In this document: positions 35,452-46,700 of the stretch, in pieces | Numbering within the stretch: position 1 is the stretch's first letter | How the letters are laid out: each line of letters starts with the position of its first letter | Source of the DNA: Anaerocolumna cellulosilytica | GTDB taxonomy: Bacteria > Bacillota > Clostridia > Lachnospirales > Lachnospiraceae | Length of the DNA: 64,000 nt | NCBI RefSeq assembly: GCF_014218335.1 | Contig: NZ_AP023367.1 | Coordinates: 4,459,501-4,523,500, forward strand | Direction of reading: 5' to 3' | Translations under genes and position numbers: made by a program | Notes under the pieces: model-generated | Told to the model about the DNA's origin: nothing | Seen by the model: the letters and a program-made list of their open reading frames with translations, nothing else | Database searches by the model: none

Positions 35452-38400
35452 ACCACTCCTTATTCAATATTTCCAATGACTCATCCAGAGATACCTCTCC
35501 TGTTCTCAAGCTCCTAAGTGTATTCATCAAGCTATCTTCTTCACTAAAAATTATTTCATTCTTCTTATTTTTGTTCTGCTGAAGAGTTGCAGCAACAAAT
35601 TCTGCCATCTGTACTACAGTAGGATATGTATATATATCTACTACATTCAGGACATTCGGATATTCCTTATTAATTTTTTGTACAAGAATACTTGCTGATA
35701 TGGAATCTCCCCCAAGATCATGAAAAGACTCATATATATTAACTTCCTTCATTTCTAGTACATCTCCCCAAATTTGGGCTATAATGCTTTCTGCTTCATT
35801 GTACTCGCTATTCTTTCTCCCCTTCATCTCTACAGGTGTAGAAGTTTTACTATGAGTTGATATACTATCCATAGCCTTCTGATTCAATACTCTTTCATTG
35901 TTGATAAGTAATTTGACTCTTTCTGAAACACTTATAGTATCCAAATCGTTAAGACTAATATTTTCACAATTTAATTCAGCTACAATTACATTGCTAACAT
36001 CTTTTTCCAGCACCTTGGCAAATGCTGTTATTGCATCACCAGTAGTTATTGCTTTAAAAGCACCATCCTTGTTTACCCCGTAGTCTAGTGCCATTCCAAT
36101 TTCCTTCCAAGCAGGCCAGTTAATTGTTATTGTCCTTTTCCCTTTCAGTCTCCTGTAAATAGAGTAAGCATCCATAAAACTGTTTGCTGCTGCATAATCC
36201 CCTTGTCCTGCTTCCGCAAGAAATGAGCTATTTGAAGAAAATAATACAAATAAGTCCAATTCATCCCTACAGGTAAGTTTATCCAAAATTAATGTTCCTG
36301 CAACTTTTGGTTTCAAAACTTCTGCAAACTGAGATTCATTTTTTCTAAAAATAAAATCTTTTCCTGCGATTCCTGCACAATGTATGACCCCATTTATCCT
36401 CCCCCATTCAGCTCTAACTGCATAAATTACTTCCCGCATAGCATTTTCATCAGAAACATCTGCACAATGCAATCTAACTTCAGATCCAAAGCTTTGTATT
36501 TCTTTTAACTTCTCTATCTTCCTGCATATTTTTTCATCCTTCTTCAATCGAAGTATCTCCTCCCATTCAATATCCAATGGGAAAGCTGTCCGATTAATCA
36601 TCGCGAGCTTCACTTTATTCTGAGATGAAAGGTATTTTGCTATTTCAAGCCCAATGCCTCCAACCCCTCCTGTGATTATATAAACTCCTTGCTCTCTGAT
36701 TTGTATCTTAGCATTTTCTAACAAGTCCAAGTCAAGAATATCAAGTTCTTCAATATATCGTTCTCCATTTCTGTATATCACTTGCGATTGTAATTCATCA
36801 GTATTCAATTCTCTTAATATATCTCTAAGTTCTGTACTTTCTGAGATATCAATACACTTACACATTAAGTTTGGGTACTCGTTCTTTATGACCCTTGCAA
36901 AACCAAATAATGATGCACTATCCGGGCGGATTATCACTTCATCTTTGACCTTGTAAGCATTATTGGAAAGAACCAGCATTTTGATTCTACTGGTAAGTCC
37001 AGCCTCTAGTAGACTTTTTGTTAGATAAAAAAGGTTATACGTATTTTCGTTATCTATTACAGCAAGCTCCTCTTTGTAGCTTCCTGTTTCAAATACTTCA
37101 TTCTCTTTAATATCAGTAAATAAGATATTATTAATGTTATGTTGACTTAATGTGTTCATAAGTTTTATGTAATGTTCTGCTTTAGAGCTAATAGAATACC
37201 CATGTATAGTTGTCTGAAAGGAATCGTTTATCATGGAAATTACTACGCATTTTGAACCCAGAGCTTCAATATATTTTATTAGCCTTTCAATAAAACTGTT
37301 TTTTTCTTTGTAAAACACTAATGTAGTACCTATTAGCATACTCGGCTCACTTACTGAAAGGGGGCATTTTCTCCATGACATCTTATAAAAGTTATTCCAT
37401 GAAGTATTTCTATTTGTGTCTGCTTTGTTTTTATCTGAACATATACCTGTATCAAGCCATACTCTTTGCTTTAAAAATGGGTAGAATGGAATTTTAATTC
37501 TTTTAAACATTTTATTCTTAAAAAAGTCTGTCCAATTTATTTCAGCACCATTTATATATAGTTTGCATAACTCCTTTAAAATTTCACTGCTCTTAACATT
37601 ACCATCATACATTAACCTCTTAATTTTATCATTGGCCACAGTGGTTAATGCAAATTTCTCCGCTTCCGTTATGCCTTCAATATTTATCAGGTTGTCCTTT
37701 ACCCTTACAACTTTGTGTTCCTTATAGAATAAACCTCTTTCATCGTCATTCAGCTCACCTATTATTTGCAAACCCTCTAAACTCTTCATAAGCATGTCTT
37801 TGTTGTCAAACATCAATACCAGCCTATGACTATAATGTCCTCTTCCAGTATTAGCTGTATAGCACAAATCACCCATACTTATGTGACCAGAGTGCTTTAG
37901 AAAGTTTAGATATTCACCTATCAAACTATTTAGTGATTCCAAACTTTTAGCAGATAATGCCAGAATATATGCACTGTCTGTAGATGCGACATTTTTAGCC
38001 TGTATCTTGGTGTCTGGAGCTTCTTCCAAAACCATATGGCAATTTGTTCCGCTTAGACCGAATGAACTGACACCTGCTCTTCTCGGATGCTCCTTTACTT
38101 CCCATTCGCTTGTTTTATCATTTATATAAACTGATGATTCTTCAAAATTAATATTTCTGTTCGGCTTCCTGTAATTTATTGTTGCAGGTAATTTTCTATT
38201 TTGTAGTGCTAGTACAACTTTAATCAATCCTGCTATCCCTGACGCATTATCAAGATGCCCTATATTGGTCTTGACTGAGCTAACGGCACAAAACTGCTTT
38301 TTTTCAGTATATTTTCTAAATGCACTACTAATTGCATCAATTTCAATAGGATCTCCCAATGGGGTACCTGTACCATGAGCTTCAATGTATGAAATAGATG

Positions 38401-39427
38401 ATGGATTTATACCGGCATCTTCCCATGCTTTTAATATGACCTGTTCCTGAGCTAATGGGTTTGGAGCGGTTATACCTATAGAACTGCCATCCTGATTTAC
38501 AGCACTTCCTTTAATAACAGCATATATCCGGTCGCCATCACTAAGAGCCTTATCAAGTCTCTTAAGCATAATAGCAGCCACACCTTCCCCAAGACCCGTC
38601 CCATCTGCATTATCATCAAAGGTTTTAGCCCTTCCATCTAAAGAAAGTATCTGTACACCACTTGCCTCATCATCATACAAAAATGGAGCAAGACATATCT
38701 TTATACTTCCGGTAACAGCCTGATCACACTCCTTGTTTCTAATAGCTTGACATGCCGCATGTACCGCAACCAGTGACGATGAGCAAGCAGTATCAATTAG
38801 CATGCTGGGACCTCTTAAATCAAGAATATATGCCAACCGGCTTGCGATTATTGATTTAATGTTCCCTGCCAATGCCAGTCCCTCCATATCTGACTGAGCA
38901 AGATGGATAGCACTTTTATATTCAATATTCATATCTGAGCTATAGCCCAAATATATACCTGTTGAACTTCCAGTCAAACATTTACCACCATAACCTGCAT
39001 CTTCAATCGCTTCCCATGCCGTTTGCAGAAATATCCTTTGGTTAGGATCCATCAATTTTGCTTCTCTTAAAGACATTTGAAAAAACTGGTAGTCAAAATT
39101 ATTAATATCTTCAAGGTATGCACCACATCTATACTCTACCTTTTCAGCATTATCAATACGATGCAAAATAGGAGTTATATCTGCCATTCTGGATTTAGGA
39201 AATCTCCCTACAGCATCTGCACCGTTTTTTATTATATTGTCCCAAAATTCCTCGAGATTTCGTGCACGTGGGAACCTACCTGACATTCCTATAATAGCTA
39301 TGTCCTTTTGTCCTGCACTTGCATTTTCCTGCAATGCATGTATAATACTAGCTCCTATTCTTTTATCTATCTGCTTTGACTTTACTCCTTCTAAAATATA
39401 TTTATATGCTTCATAAAAGTCATCCAT
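35441..39427 (-). CDS. trans-AT PKS module KS-KR-ACP
   Basis: The 1328-residue monomodular PKS has an N-terminal docking helix pair (AYKYILEGVKSKQIDKR), KS (Cys215 in TACSSS, HGTGT, GHLDNASG), no AT, KR (TGGVGGIG ~921, FSS...GQGDYAAANS) and ACP (GGDSIS ~1240). The C-terminal tail (RTGEVSLDESLEILNKE) resembles the tails of the neighbouring modules. It extends the chain by one malonate and reduces the ketone to a hydroxyl. The KR carries AGK where B-type reductases have the LxD aspartate, so stereochemistry is more likely A-type or cannot be predicted. GAGG lies 8 bases before ATG; it starts 3 bases after the AT gene stops. Confidence 0.95.
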   Translation of the reverse strand: MDDFYEAYKYILEGVKSKQIDKRIGASIIHALQENASAGQKDIAIIGMSGRFPRARNLEEFWDNIIKNGADAVGRFPKSRMADITPILHRIDNAEKVEYRCGAYLEDINNFDYQFFQMSLREAKLMDPNQRIFLQTAWEAIEDAGYGGKCLTGSSTGIYLGYSSDMNIEYKSAIHLAQSDMEGLALAGNIKSIIASRLAYILDLRGPSMLIDTACSSSLVAVHAACQAIRNKECDQAVTGSIKICLAPFLYDDEASGVQILSLDGRAKTFDDNADGTGLGEGVAAIMLKRLDKALSDGDRIYAVIKGSAVNQDGSSIGITAPNPLAQEQVILKAWEDAGINPSSISYIEAHGTGTPLGDPIEIDAISSAFRKYTEKKQFCAVSSVKTNIGHLDNASGIAGLIKVVLALQNRKLPATINYRKPNRNINFEESSVYINDKTSEWEVKEHPRRAGVSSFGLSGTNCHMVLEEAPDTKIQAKNVASTDSAYILALSAKSLESLNSLIGEYLNFLKHSGHISMGDLCYTANTGRGHYSHRLVLMFDNKDMLMKSLEGLQIIGELNDDERGLFYKEHKVVRVKDNLINIEGITEAEKFALTTVANDKIKRLMYDGNVKSSEILKELCKLYINGAEINWTDFFKNKMFKRIKIPFYPFLKQRVWLDTGICSDKNKADTNRNTSWNNFYKMSWRKCPLSVSEPSMLIGTTLVFYKEKNSFIERLIKYIEALGSKCVVISMINDSFQTTIHGYSISSKAEHYIKLMNTLSQHNINNILFTDIKENEVFETGSYKEELAVIDNENTYNLFYLTKSLLEAGLTSRIKMLVLSNNAYKVKDEVIIRPDSASLFGFARVIKNEYPNLMCKCIDISESTELRDILRELNTDELQSQVIYRNGERYIEELDILDLDLLENAKIQIREQGVYIITGGVGGIGLEIAKYLSSQNKVKLAMINRTAFPLDIEWEEILRLKKDEKICRKIEKLKEIQSFGSEVRLHCADVSDENAMREVIYAVRAEWGRINGVIHCAGIAGKDFIFRKNESQFAEVLKPKVAGTLILDKLTCRDELDLFVLFSSNSSFLAEAGQGDYAAANSFMDAYSIYRRLKGKRTITINWPAWKEIGMALDYGVNKDGAFKAITTGDAITAFAKVLEKDVSNVIVAELNCENISLNDLDTISVSERVKLLINNERVLNQKAMDSISTHSKTSTPVEMKGRKNSEYNEAESIIAQIWGDVLEMKEVNIYESFHDLGGDSISASILVQKINKEYPNVLNVVDIYTYPTVVQMAEFVAATLQQNKNKKNEIIFSEEDSLMNTLRSLRTGEVSLDESLEILNKEWYDD

Positions 39428-39430
39428 ATA

Positions 39431-40708
39431 TCAACCTCTTTGTTGTTTTAAAACAGCAGGTAGTGTGGATTCAGAAAAGAAAGACAGCATGCCTGTACTG
39501 TAAAACAGTTCTTCATACCTTTCAGCCTGTTCATCTAAAGGAGTTTGTTTCGTTTTAAATGTAGATTCAAGCATGGTCAGAGCTTGTTGTAATTGCACAG
39601 ATTCGGGATCTACATTTCGTTCTCTGAGATTTTTTTCAAGTTCCTTCACAGCTCTGTAGGGCTCAACAAAGCCTTTTTGATATTCTTCTTCAATATCATT
39701 ATTGTTTTTAGTACATATAGCAGTTGCAATACACTTTGTTATAAAATCTAGTTTACGTTCCTTCCAGCTTGACTCAAAAAGATTGGTGAATTTTTCAATA
39801 TCCTCTTCAATACTGAACGAATAAACATCAATTTTAGAAGCGTTTTCCTTTGTAAGCTTTTTTAAAATACCTTTAGGACCAAACTCTATAACTACCGTTA
39901 CATCCTGATTTTCCAAATACTCCATTGACTCCTGCCATCTTACCGGACTTATCATCTGAGCGGTCATATGTTCGACAATATCGTCTTCATATCTGTAAGG
40001 TAGTGCCGATACATTTGATATAATAGGCCATCTAGGTATCTTGAACTCACAATCCTCCAAAACCCTCTCCATCTTTATAGCTGCACTTTTCATCAAAGGG
40101 CTGTGAAAAGGTGCACTAACTTTGAGAGGTACTGCGTTCATACCCATACTCAAAACTTTAGCTTCAACACGACTTACCGCTTCCGCATGACCCGAAATTA
40201 CCAGTTCATTTGGGGAGTTGTAGTTAGAAATAACTACCGACTCGTCACCGATTGACTCCTTCGTACACTCTCTTTCAATAAAAGTGCTGTCAATGTCATT
40301 TCTTTTAATAGCCAACATCTTGCCAGTACTTCCGTTTATCGCTTCCTGCATAAATTTTCCACGTTGGTGTACAACCTTTATTGCTTCTGCAAAGGGAATA
40401 GCTTCCGCACATGTCAGGGCTACATACTCACCAAGAGAGTGTCCGGCCAGATATTTTGGTGCAAACTGGAACTTGTCCATAAAAAACCTAAACATAATAT
40501 AGCTTACAGTTAAAATTGCTGGTTGTGCATTCTCAGTAAGTGATAATTCATTTATATCCCCGTTAAAGCACATTTCTTTCAAATCAAACCCCAGCGCATT
40601 ATTTGCTTCTTCAAAAATTTCCTTTGCTGGGGAGTAGTTATCATAGAAATACTTACCCATACCTATAAATTGAGTTCCCTGTCCCGGAAAAAGAAATGCT
40701 GTATTCAT
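39431..40708 (-). CDS. free-standing malonyl-CoA:ACP acyltransferase (trans-AT)
   Basis: This enzyme loads extender units onto the AT-less PKS modules encoded on both sides. The 425-residue product opens with MNTAFLFPGQGTQF and has the catalytic GHSLGEY (Ser91) and a FHSPLM His motif, with a FabD-like core of about 290 residues. A helical C-terminal extension of ~130 residues (from about FITKCIATAIC) includes YEELFYSTGMLSFF. The extension contains no PfaD-type enoylreductase motif. The frame is open to 40849, but ATG 40708 with GGAGG 6 bases upstream matches the family start. Its location inside the PKS operon is the key evidence that the locus is of the trans-AT type. Confidence 0.95.
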   Translation of the reverse strand: MNTAFLFPGQGTQFIGMGKYFYDNYSPAKEIFEEANNALGFDLKEMCFNGDINELSLTENAQPAILTVSYIMFRFFMDKFQFAPKYLAGHSLGEYVALTCAEAIPFAEAIKVVHQRGKFMQEAINGSTGKMLAIKRNDIDSTFIERECTKESIGDESVVISNYNSPNELVISGHAEAVSRVEAKVLSMGMNAVPLKVSAPFHSPLMKSAAIKMERVLEDCEFKIPRWPIISNVSALPYRYEDDIVEHMTAQMISPVRWQESMEYLENQDVTVVIEFGPKGILKKLTKENASKIDVYSFSIEEDIEKFTNLFESSWKERKLDFITKCIATAICTKNNNDIEEEYQKGFVEPYRAVKELEKNLRERNVDPESVQLQQALTMLESTFKTKQTPLDEQAERYEELFYSTGMLSFFSESTLPAVLKQQRG

Positions 40709-40787
40709 AAGATACCTCCAAATTTTAAAATTGATTATTTTTAATATGTAAAGTTGATTTTCTAATAGACTAAATATACATTTATTT

Positions 40788-43700
40788 TTATTGGTCTGTA
40801 TCAAGTCTTGGCGGCAGTTTTGTTGCGGACTGTCCAGCATTTTTTTCAAAAAGTTTTTTCATAGCCTGCTCGATATCCAATTTATCGTCCATCATTTCAT
40901 CTAGAACATCTATTATATCTTCCTTAACCTCATTAAGTAGCCTATTGTCATTTGCTTCCGTCTTTGGTTCTTTTGACACTATATACGCTGCTAGTTCTCT
41001 TATTGTATGGTACTTAAATAAATCTGTTACGGTTAAATCCATCTCAAACTCATGACTTATTTTTGAATGGATTTGAACTACAAGGAATGAATCACCACCC
41101 ACATCAAAAAAACTATCATTTACACTTATTTCCCTCGTGCCAAGAATACTAAACCATATTTCTGCGATTTTCCTTTCCACTATGCTAGCTGGAGGCTCTA
41201 AATGCGTTTGAATTTCTGCTGTTTTAGGATCTGGTAGGGCATTCTTATCTATCTTACCATTTGGGGTAATGGGCATCTCGTCAAGTTGCATTATAATTGA
41301 CGGAATCATATATACTGGAAGCTTCTTACGCAGGTAATCCTTTAAGTCATCCGTATTTACTTTTGCAGTGCTGGTATAATAACATGCCAGTTGGTTAGAT
41401 TCTCCATACTTTTTAGAAACTACTGCTACGGCATCTACCTCTCCTTTTTTTAGTAATATATTTTCAATCTCTCCTAATTCTATTCTGTAGCCTCTAACCT
41501 TCACCAGCCCATCTTTTCTTCCAAGAAATTCTATATTTCCGTCTTCCATGTATCTTCCAAAATCCCCTGTTTTATATACTACCGAGCCATCGTCCCAAGT
41601 AGTGAAGAATGAAGCGGTCTTTTCAGTATCATTATGGTATCCTCTGGTCACATTAATTCCTTTAACATAAATTTCTCCTGTAATTCCTATATCACATAAC
41701 TTTTTAGCACCATCCAAAATTAAAATAGTATTTCCCGCTACAGGTTTTCCAATCGGTAAAGTCTGAAGATTGTCCAGATTATCTCCTATATGATAGCTTG
41801 TTATCCAAATTGTCGCTTCAGTTGGTCCATACATATTTGTTATATCTGCATTACGGAAAAATTTCCTTATTTCTTTTGCCAGTTGAATGCCCCATGCCTC
41901 TCCTCCAATCATAATATGTCTCATTGAATTAAAGCACGATAGCCGTCCCTGTTCAGTGTCGCTGTCCAATGCTATAAGTAGTTGTGCCATCAGCGTTGGA
42001 ACCGAATGCCATATATTTACCTGCTTATTGTTAATGAAGTCAAGTAATTTATGTGGATCTCGTAGTGTATTTAACGGCACAATGCACAATTTAGCTCCAC
42101 TTAGCAATGCACCAAATATCTCAAACACTGATATGTCGAAACACACTGATGTTATTAGCATCATCGTATCTGATTGTGTCAGTTTAAACTCGTCTATACT
42201 CCACTTTAAATAATTCAAAACATTCTGCTGGGTAACCATGACTCCTTTTGGCAGTCCTGTAGATCCTGAAGTGTAAATAATATACATGAGATTGTCGATA
42301 TAATTATCTTTTTTCTTATTTATACATATATCATTATTTCTTTCAATTGATTCAATACAGGTTTTTCCAGATTCACTCATGTATACAACCGTCTCCAAGC
42401 TGCATCCATCCTCAAGCAGAGCTGTTACTTTGTCACGTTGACTGCTCTCAGCTAAAATAATCTTAGCACCGCTACTTTTCACAATATAACTAATCCTTTC
42501 GGAAGGATAATCAGGATCAAGCGGTACATAACATGTCCCTGCTTTTAGTATCCCAAGCAAACCAGAAATCAGATTTAAATTTCTACCACATATAATACCA
42601 ATTGGAACATCTGTCACAGCACCATTATCCTTGAGGACTTTTCCTAATGTATCTGCTCTATCATTCAACTCTATATTTGTCAGATACTGTCCCTCATATT
42701 CTACTGAAATATTATCTGGGTTTAGCAGCATCCTCTCCTCAATCAGCTCGCACAATCCTTTGTTAAAGGTGTAATTGATATGATTAGTATATTTGTGTAA
42801 CAGATCATTTTTGTAATTGCAATCAAGTATTTCTATATTCGCCAAGTCAATACAACTATCCCTAACCATATGATTAACAATATTCATAAAATTTCTTATA
42901 AACCGTTTTATTGTATCTGGCTTGAATAAATCAGTATTGAACTCAAATCTCAATGCAAGTGAACCGTTAGATTCTTTCGATAATAGACTCAATTCAAACT
43001 GACTTACACCTTCAATTTCTGGTGGAATATTATCATAGAACTGGAATACTGTATTGAACACTGTGTTTCTTGAAAGATCCCTCTCCGGATTAACTTTTGA
43101 AACAAGAGTTTCAAATGGATATCCTGAATTTTTATATGCATCCAAACTTTTTCTCTTTACTTCCTCTATAAGCTCATTTAGGTTGTGGATATCATTAAAT
43201 TTCAACCTCATACAAAACATATTCACAAAAATCCCTAGCACTGCTTCTGCTTCTTCACTATCACGCATCGTGCCAGGTACTCCAATTATAATATCTTCAT
43301 CTCCTGATATCTTTTCTAAAAAAAGAAAATATGTGGCAAGCAAAACTGTATGAAGAGTCGTATTGCATTTTCTTGATAATTTTTTTAATAAGTCAGTTTG
43401 TTCCTTGCCTATGCAAAAGTTTAATGAGCTTCCATTGTATGTTTGTATTACAGGTCTTTGATAATCCACTGGCAGATTCAACTGTGGAATCGGGTTGCAT
43501 ATCTCTTGGAGCCAATATTCCTCAATCTTCCTGAATTCATTTCCCTTTTCCCATTTTTCCCTCTGTTCCACCCAATTTACATATTGTATCTTGACGGGTT
43601 TTAAATTAGCACTATGTCCCTCCGTGTAGTGACAATATAAATCCATTAATTCTCTAAAAAATATGTCAATACCCCAGCCATCGATAATCAAGTGGTGGAA

Positions 43701-46700
43701 ATTAAAATACAAACAGCAACGCGAACCAGATAACAAATAAATACAAGCTCGCATTAGCGGCTTGGACATATCAAAAACCGTATGATTCTGATTACCTAAG
43801 GTTTCATGAAGAATCTTTACTTCATTCTCATCCTTACTTAAGTCTATCACTGTAAAACTCATTAAATGACGGTCTAAGATGATTTGTTTTGGTATTCCGT
43901 TATCTTCAACGAAAATTGTCCTCAGCATCCAATGACGCTCTATAAGTTCATTTAATGCCCTGTTAAGAGCATCCATGTCTGGTCTTGTCTCCATGTACTG
44001 AGTTGAAGGAAGATTATATGCTACCATATCAGAATTAAGCTTTTGTAAAAACCAAATACGCTTTTGCGCATTAGACAAGTTATGCTTTATTATCCCATGC
44101 ATCTGAGTGGGTTTATCAATTGTCATTTCCGTTTTTACTGCATGTTTTAGATACTCCGCCAATTGAAAAATTGTGAGATTCTCAAATAAATCGCTGATGT
44201 TTATTTTTTTTGTGATTGATTTATTTAACACATTCACTATATGTATAGCGAGGATAGAATCCCCTCCAAGTGTATAGAAATCATCATAAATATCAATTTC
44301 ATCAAGCCCGAGTACTTCGCCCCATGCCTGTCCAACTAAAGCTTCACTAGCAGTATAATTACCTTCAGCCCTTCCTTTTAGAGTTATAAATCTTTTTTCT
44401 TGCAGGCTCTCAATCTGTTTTTTCCCACTATCCTTGATATCTGCTTTGGTTCTGCCATCATATTTAATTAAATTATTATTGGTATAGTTATTCAACTCAT
44501 CAGGATTTAGTCTACCTACAATAATATTGCTTATACGTCTATTTATAACCTTGTTGAAAGCATCCACACCAGTCTGGTTATCCAGCATTTTAAAAAGCCC
44601 AGTATCTTTAAGACCATAATCGTATGCCATTCCAGTATCTGCCCATGGAGCCCAATTAATAGCCACTGTTCCTGGTACACTCTGGTTTCTATATCCTGCA
44701 AAAGCATCCAGGAAGGAGTTGGCAGCGGAATAATCACCTTGGCCTATGCCACCCATAATTGATGATACCGAAGAATACAACACAAAGAAATCCAGTTCAT
44801 CCTGTCGTGTAAGCTTATGTAAAATGCAAGTTCCATCTATTTTCGGGGAAATGACACGGTTAAATGTGTTAAAATTCTTTGCTGCCAATATACCATCTCC
44901 TGCTACGCCTGCACAATGTACCACTCCATTTATACTTCCGAATAAAGATTTTATTTTACAAAGTGTTATATTAACTTCCTTTTCATTTGATATATCCGTC
45001 CCATATACTGATACATTAATACCCATCTCTTCCAAGCGCATAATTTCACGGATGGTATTTGCCACTTTAGTACTGTTTTCTTTGATGATGGTATTCCAAT
45101 CTGTTCGCTTCGGAAGTCCGCTTCGTGAAATTAAGCATAGGTTTTTTGCATCTTTTGACGCAAGGTATGCGGCTATTTGTATGCCCAAACCTCCTGTTCC
45201 CCCCGTAATCACATAGCATCCATTTTGCTTTATTTGTATACCGCTGTCTTCTAGGTCTTCAATATTCATTTCATATAACTGTTCTATATACTTGTACCCT
45301 TCCCGAAATGCCACTTTATACGAAGTTCTCTTAGACATTATTTCATTAGCAATTGTCTTTTCATCTGTGGATTTATCAATATCAAGGCATCTGCATTTTA
45401 TTGAACTATTTTCTTCCTGTATAGATTTTCCTAGTCCAAACAAAGCTGCACCGTATGGGTTTATGTACTCTTCATTACCAGTTACCGCCGCGGTATGATC
45501 TGAAACTAGGGCCAATTCTATATCCCTTGTTATTTTATGATTAATAATGGCCTTTGTAATAAAAAAAAGACTGTCTATACTTCTTTCTCTTTTACCAATT
45601 ATGTTATCTGTTATGTCTAATGTGTTATCAAACAAATCCAACATAAAAACAATGTGGCTAAACTGATAACTTCTCAGCTGATCAAATAAAATATTATAGT
45701 TACTTTGTTTCAAATTTATGCTAAAGGTGTAGTCATCAATTTTTTGGTAGTTTTCACCTGCCTGTACTGTAATTACTTCTACTTTTTGCTGCTTAAGTTG
45801 CTTTATCAGCTTGTTGCAAAAGTTCGCATTGCTTTTAAAGAGTAAGACTGATTTTACAAAAGATTCTTCTCTAATGTTTTTATCTTGTATCCACTTTATT
45901 GCATGAAAAATCTTTGATTCCTTTTTCTTTGGAACCAAATCAACTTCCCTTACCCGCTTAACAGTATAATTTTTAACGAATGAAAAAACTTCACCTGAAA
46001 GCTTCGTAAGAACAATATCAAACTTTGCTGTTTCTCCAGTAGTATTTTCCAAATCATTTCTTTTAATAATGCTGTAAAATTTTTGTGGTATTCTATCATA
46101 TATTCTGAGATTCTCATAAAAAAACGGGAGAAACGGTCCACTACCAACGTAAGTATTAGCCAAATTTACTGCACAGTCCATTAATGCCGGATGAACATAA
46201 TATTGATTCATATCTTCACTGAATTGTTCTTTTAGTTCCATCAAAGCCAGAACCTCTCCATTTCCAACATATACCTGAGTAATATTATCCCATCTTGGTC
46301 CGACTTCTACAATCCTTGCATCACTTTCCTTATAGATACTCTTAAAATTTTCCATGCTACACCTATCCATTATTTCACTTATGTTTTGGTTAGAAACCTT
46401 TTCTCCATCAATAAATTTTATTCTACCATCTACATGTTTTACCCACGTATCATCGTCCTCACTATTCCTTGAGGAGACAGAAAATTCAGCGTACTCTTCT
46501 AAACCATATTTAATAATTGTATGAGCTTCCTTGTCCTTCCCCTTAACTACACTCATTGGTGTATAAAACAGGATATCCTGAAACTCGGGAATGCAGCCAT
46601 TACGGCTTAAACCAAAAATTTGAAGTATCATTTCTATATATGTAGTGCCTGGAACAACATAAGACCCACTTACCTTGTGTTCTGATAGAATCCAATGGTC

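Noticed and set aside
35441-39427. Non-elongating KS (KS0) in the KS-KR-ACP protein
   Set aside because: The active-site Cys (TACSSS), HGTGT and GHLDNASG are all intact.
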